From the NCBI GenBank assembly GCA_017620315.1, contig JAFZQQ010000188.1, forward strand, positions 1-9,366: a DNA stretch of 9,366 bases, in the 5' to 3' direction. Under the pieces are notes generated by a model that did not search any database, had not been told where the DNA came from, and was given only the letters and a program-made list of their open reading frames with translations. Shown here one piece after another: positions 6,808 to 9,366 of this stretch; positions within the stretch are counted from its first letter, which is position 1; each line of letters starts with the position of its first letter. A program made the position numbers and the translations under genes. Source of the stretch: Oscillospiraceae bacterium. GTDB taxonomy: Bacteria; Bacillota; Clostridia; Oscillospirales; Oscillospiraceae.

Positions 6808-8082
6808 TCAGTCTTTGTCCTTGAAGCTTTGCAGCATCACCGTCAGCGTTGCCAGAAGCGGCACGCGCTGCGGCTCGAACGCCATGATAACGAAGTTGTC
6901 GTATACAATGTTCCGTATGCTGAGCGACATACGCTCGCTTATCGTGCCGATAAGGTAATCGTCAAGATATACGACGAACTGATCGCCGAAGGTCGTGGTG
7001 ATCTCGCGCATTTCCAGCGTTCCGTCCGGCGTGTTCATCTTAAACGTCTCGTGCGTCAGGTCCAGCTGCTTGGCGACGCTGCCATACTCCTCGCCGCAAT
7101 GGTAGATGTCATAGTGCGGCAGGGCGTGGAGCAGACGGCGCGTGATCTTGAAGATCTCCTCGCCGCTTTGCGCATCCGTAAGCGTAAAGGTCTTGAACGG
7201 GATCGAGCCGTGCAAAAGATAGCGCACGTTGCCGTCGAGATCCTGCAGTTCATAGTCCTTCTCGGTGATTGCAAACTGCTCGTTGAAGATATAGACGTCG
7301 GGGTGCAGCTCGCGGAAGCCGTCGAGAAATTTGCACTCGGCGGTTTTGTTGACCGCGTAATCCTCAAACATATTCCAGTAGAAATCCGGAAGAAGCTTCG
7401 CCGTGAGGTGATAAAGCTGTCCAAGCTCATCTGTGTCGCGATCCCACGAGGTATGTACCAGATGCTTGTCCGCCTCCGCCTTGTCGAGCCAGGTGACGTC
7501 GTCGCACTCGCTGACCATAAACTCGCCGGTGTGATACCAGCAGTAGAGGAAGCTGCCCGCTTGCGTGGGGCCATAGACGATGCACGGATCGTCTATGGAG
7601 CGCACCTTGCCCATCCACGGAAAGCCGAGCGGAGTTTCGACGTGCTCAAAGGCTTGAAAGACCTCCTGAAGCGGCGCACACATGGACGGCACCTGCTTCA
7701 TGCCGTCCAGCGTGGCGTTATAGGTCTTTGCGTCGGAGACCATCCAGGCGGTAACGCCCTCGATGATCAACAAAGTAGCGGCGATGATGCTGCGCCCGCT
7801 GATATTATCCATCCAGACAAAACACAATGCGAACGCGCAGACAATGATACAAAACGAGCGAAGCAAGATGCGCTTCGTTTTAACAAAGGCGTCGCCGGTG
7901 GGGCCGTTAAACGCGCTGCCCACCCAGTATGCGCCGATACAGAACACAAACGCCGAAGCAGCGAGAATGATCCACGACAGCAGGTTGATGCGCACCGGCA
8001 GCAGGAACAGCAGCCCATAGCTGGCAAGCAGCAGAAATGCGCCGCTGAACAGCTTTTGAAGCTTAATCGTAGTATTTTCCAA
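6808..8082 (-). CDS. Four-helix membrane protein with C-terminal LURP-one (tubby C-like) domain
   Basis: A membrane protein of 424 residues from the chosen start, not characterised to my knowledge. Four hydrophobic helices lie at about 11-29, 33-55, 73-91 and 98-115, with short loops. A region of about 120-262 has many aromatic and acidic residues and no fold I recognise. About 263-420 looks like a LURP-one/YxjI-type beta-barrel domain: repeated pairs of strands of the form YELQDLDGNVRYLLHG, FTLTDAQSGEEIFKITR and FKMNTPDGTLEMRE, ending in a hydrophobic segment (NFVIMAF, LLATLTVML). Related barrels bind membrane phospholipids in scramblase and tubby families; this function is only an analogy. 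The start is a TTG at 8080-8082, six bases after GGAGGGG (8089-8095); the in-frame TTG at 8097 overlaps that site. Neighbouring gene 8165-9082 has a similar C-terminal domain. Confidence 0.7.
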   Translation of the reverse strand: MENTTIKLQKLFSGAFLLLASYGLLFLLPVRINLLSWIILAASAFVFCIGAYWVGSAFNGPTGDAFVKTKRILLRSFCIIVCAFALCFVWMDNISGRSIIAATLLIIEGVTAWMVSDAKTYNATLDGMKQVPSMCAPLQEVFQAFEHVETPLGFPWMGKVRSIDDPCIVYGPTQAGSFLYCWYHTGEFMVSECDDVTWLDKAEADKHLVHTSWDRDTDELGQLYHLTAKLLPDFYWNMFEDYAVNKTAECKFLDGFRELHPDVYIFNEQFAITEKDYELQDLDGNVRYLLHGSIPFKTFTLTDAQSGEEIFKITRRLLHALPHYDIYHCGEEYGSVAKQLDLTHETFKMNTPDGTLEMREITTTFGDQFVVYLDDYLIGTISERMSLSIRNIVYDNFVIMAFEPQRVPLLATLTVMLQSFKDKD

Positions 8083-8088
8083 GTTTTG

Positions 8089-8095
8089 CCCCTCC
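8089..8095 (-). promoter_or_regulatory. Shine-Dalgarno that sets the TTG start at 8082
   Basis: The minus strand reads GGAGGGG, then CAAAAC, then TTG. This spacing of six is ideal, and no ATG occurs in frame before residue 92 or so, inside the membrane region. The 17-base stretch 8091-8107 differs by one base from 4157-4173 ahead of the receiver-like gene. Confidence 0.65.
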
Positions 8096-8114
8096 AAGTG
8101 TTTTCGCTTTTATC

Positions 8115-8159
8115 AAAGGCGGGATACCGCCTCATGTGTTGGGGCGATATCCCGCTTTT
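8115..8159 (-). terminator. Long hairpin, probable terminator after the soluble LURP-one gene
   Basis: GCGGGATA (8119-8126) pairs with TATCCCGC (8148-8155), flanked by AAA and TTTT. Inside, CGCCTC can pair with GGGGCG (one T-G pair). It begins five bases after the stop of the gene at 8165. The minus-strand T stretch after it is short (CTTTGAT), so termination may be partial, leaving some read-through into the next gene. Confidence 0.55.
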
Positions 8160-8164
8160 CAGGA

Positions 8165-9082
8165 TCAGTTGCTGTCTTCCGCCTTGGCAATGGCCTCGCA
8201 GATGACCGCGATCGCCACGACAGAATTGACCATGCTCTTTTCAAAGGTAGCAATGGAATAGCAGTTGCCCCAGAGAAGCTGCGCGTGGTCGACATTGCCG
8301 ATGGGCTTCCCGTTGCCAAGGATGTCGAAGCAATTGCCGAGCACATCGCCCTTGATCTTCACTTCCATACCGTTGATATTGCCGTTGATCTCCGGACGGC
8401 CGAGCGTGAGTTTCTTCTTGAAGTGGCCGATCTCCTTCTTGCCCTCGCTGACCGTATACTCCGGCGTGATTGCAACGAGCTTCTTCTTGATGACCATGAT
8501 CTCGTTCTCGTTCGCGTCCATGATCTTGTACGACATCCCCATAAGATCGCCGCTGACGTAGAATACGGGCTCCTGATCCTCGGTGCAGATGCTGTACTTG
8601 TCGCTGAGAAGCTTGAAGTTCTCTTCCATGTAAAGCTTGTAGGCATCGGTGGAATCCAGGGCGTTGGTGCCGGCGGTCTCCGTCACCGACTGGCCGGCGA
8701 GCAGCTTTTCCATCACGCCGCCAAGCTCGTCGATGTAGCGGTTGACAGCATTCTGATCCGCGTTCCCGACGCCGAGAGCGCCGGCCATAAGCGCGTTCTT
8801 CATCACGTCCTTGGACGCGCCGGGCTTGGTTGAGAAGCCGATCTCGATCTTTTTGCCGTCCGTCTTGACATAAATGTCAGAGGTTTCGCTTGCATCGCTG
8901 TAGATGACCGCGTCAAAATCCTTGCCGAGCACCTTCGCCTTGCCCATCTTCGGTTCGCCGAAGGAGGTCTGCACTCCGGAGAGCTTCTCCAGAAGGTCGG
9001 CTGTGGTCCAGCCGTTCTTGTTGTCATACTTCTTGTAACCGGATACATTTTCGTTAGAAGTCAGTTTGTCAAAAAGACCCAT
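8165..9082 (-). CDS. Soluble LURP-one/YxjI-like protein
   Basis: Cytoplasmic-looking protein of 305 residues with no signal peptide. Residues 1-140 (MGLFDKLTSNENVSGYKKYD...) hold an N-terminal part I do not recognise; a strand-rich stretch at about 40-85 is followed by a Gly/Ala helix and a helical segment (DELGGVMEKLLAG). About 150-300 match the LURP-one/YxjI pattern: KYSICTEDQEPVFYVSGD, YKIMDANENEIMVIKKK, EYTVSEGKKEIGHFKKK, GMEVKIKGDVLGNCFDI, GKPIGNVDHA, then the closing hydrophobic helix SVVAIAVICEAIA. In Bacillus YxjI this domain stands alone, so the N-terminal extension is extra. The start at 9082 is set by GGAGGA at 9091-9096, eight bases upstream; the longer frame to 9121 would place that site inside the gene. 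The biochemical role is unknown. The downstream gene is a membrane protein with a similar domain. Confidence 0.75.
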   Translation of the reverse strand: MGLFDKLTSNENVSGYKKYDNKNGWTTADLLEKLSGVQTSFGEPKMGKAKVLGKDFDAVIYSDASETSDIYVKTDGKKIEIGFSTKPGASKDVMKNALMAGALGVGNADQNAVNRYIDELGGVMEKLLAGQSVTETAGTNALDSTDAYKLYMEENFKLLSDKYSICTEDQEPVFYVSGDLMGMSYKIMDANENEIMVIKKKLVAITPEYTVSEGKKEIGHFKKKLTLGRPEINGNINGMEVKIKGDVLGNCFDILGNGKPIGNVDHAQLLWGNCYSIATFEKSMVNSVVAIAVICEAIAKAEDSN

Positions 9083-9097
9083 GATTTGTTTCCTCCA

Positions 9098-9112
9098 AAA
9101 GAATGATTCTTT
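9098..9112. promoter_or_regulatory. Perfect 7-1-7 palindrome just upstream of a ribosome site (possible operator)
   Basis: AAAGAATGATTCTTT is a perfect 7-1-7 palindrome ending two bases before the GGAGGA of the gene starting at 9082. Its geometry matches Fur/PerR-type operators, but only part of their consensus is present. It could bind a dimeric repressor or fold weakly in RNA. No -10/-35 pair is recognisable around it. Confidence 0.3.
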
Positions 9113-9119
9113 ATTTCTC

Positions 9120-9144
9120 AACAGGCGGACGCGCCGCCCCTGTT
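9120..9144 (-). terminator. Hairpin after the partial right-edge gene
   Basis: AACAGG (9120-9125) pairs with CCTGTT (9139-9144), with further GC pairing inside (CGG/CCG). It lies nine bases after the stop of the partial gene. No T run follows on the minus strand, so it may be an mRNA 3'-end structure rather than an intrinsic terminator. Confidence 0.4.
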
Positions 9145-9153
9145 AAGACGCTT

Positions 9154-9366
9154 TCAGGTAAGGTAGCTGTATTTGTCATTGAGCCATTCCACCGCGCACC
9201 AGTAGACAGCGAGCTTGTCGGTATAGTCCAGAGGCGCGCCGGCGTCGGTCTTGATCGTCACATGGAACGCATGGCTCGCCAGACTGTCCAGCTTCGCCTC
9301 GACCGAGCCGATGTTCTCGCCGCGTGCGTTCGTGAACGTGGTCAGCTCTTCGTCTAAATAGCAGCC
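9154..9366 (-). CDS. Unrecognised protein, C-terminal 70 residues (5' end outside window)
   Basis: An open minus-strand frame enters from the right edge and stops at TGA (9154-9156). It has no visible start because the gene continues beyond the window. The 70 residues begin GCYLDEELTTFTNARGENIG, include a SLASHAFHVTIKTDAG strand region, and end WCAVEWLNDKYSYLT. Codon choice (GC-rich third positions) is like its neighbours, and a hairpin follows the stop, supporting a real gene. Composition suggests a soluble alpha/beta protein or domain. I do not recognise the family. It lies 71 bases upstream of the soluble LURP-one gene in the same direction, so the two may share a transcript. Confidence 0.7.
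   Translation of the reverse strand, partial: GCYLDEELTTFTNARGENIGSVEAKLDSLASHAFHVTIKTDAGAPLDYTDKLAVYWCAVEWLNDKYSYLT

Noticed and set aside
6502..8205. Long plus-strand open frame (567 codons)
   Set aside because: It lies antisense to the C11 peptidase start and the whole membrane LURP-one gene, both of which have motifs and ribosome sites. The frame is a by-product of GC-rich codon use.
9103..9357. Plus-strand open frame at the right edge
   Set aside because: It has no ribosome site and is antisense to the minus-strand partial gene, whose stop is followed by a hairpin.
1..9366. tRNA, rRNA, riboswitch or transposase genes
   Set aside because: I looked for conserved tRNA arms, rRNA segments, known riboswitch cores and transposase motifs on both strands and saw none I could support.

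Overview
The window looks like chromosomal DNA of a fairly GC-rich gut-type Clostridia (Bacillota, probably Oscillospirales/Ruminococcaceae-like). The reasons are the clostridial NifS-NifU pair, a secreted clostripain-family (C11) lipoprotein of the kind common in those genomes, strong GGAGG ribosome binding sites, and a YxjI/LURP-one type protein. This is an inference from protein style; no rRNA or other marker is present.

Layout. (1) Positions 2-871, plus strand: the 3' end of a NifS cysteine desulfurase and a complete NifU scaffold, 15 bases apart, forming the end of an Fe-S cluster assembly operon. (2) Positions 886-1153: no gene, but a compact, highly folded element with imperfect terminal inverted repeats and several internal hairpins. 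It ends in a good Rho-independent terminator for the nifSU transcript. (3) Positions 1179-9366, minus strand, all genes in one direction (transcribed right to left): an unrecognised partial gene at the right edge, a soluble LURP-one/YxjI-like protein, a four-helix membrane protein with a similar C-terminal LURP-one-like domain, a C11 peptidase lipoprotein carrying 30 tandem Gly/Asp-Gly/Asp-Tyr tripeptides, a short receiver-like protein lacking the phospho-acceptor Asp, a class I PLP aminotransferase, and a membrane-anchored polysaccharide deacetylase with Ig-like repeats.

How the genes work together. NifS and NifU form one pathway (sulfur donor plus scaffold). The minus-strand genes are separated by 50-95 base gaps, several holding hairpins, so they may be several short transcription units rather than one operon. 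Three of them (deacetylase, C11 peptidase, membrane LURP-one protein) act at or outside the membrane. The side-by-side soluble and membrane LURP-one-like proteins are the best candidate for an undescribed functional pair. Four start sites (minus-strand starts at 4150, 6749, 8082 and 9082) were set by Shine-Dalgarno position rather than longest frame; the one at 8082 is a TTG codon.
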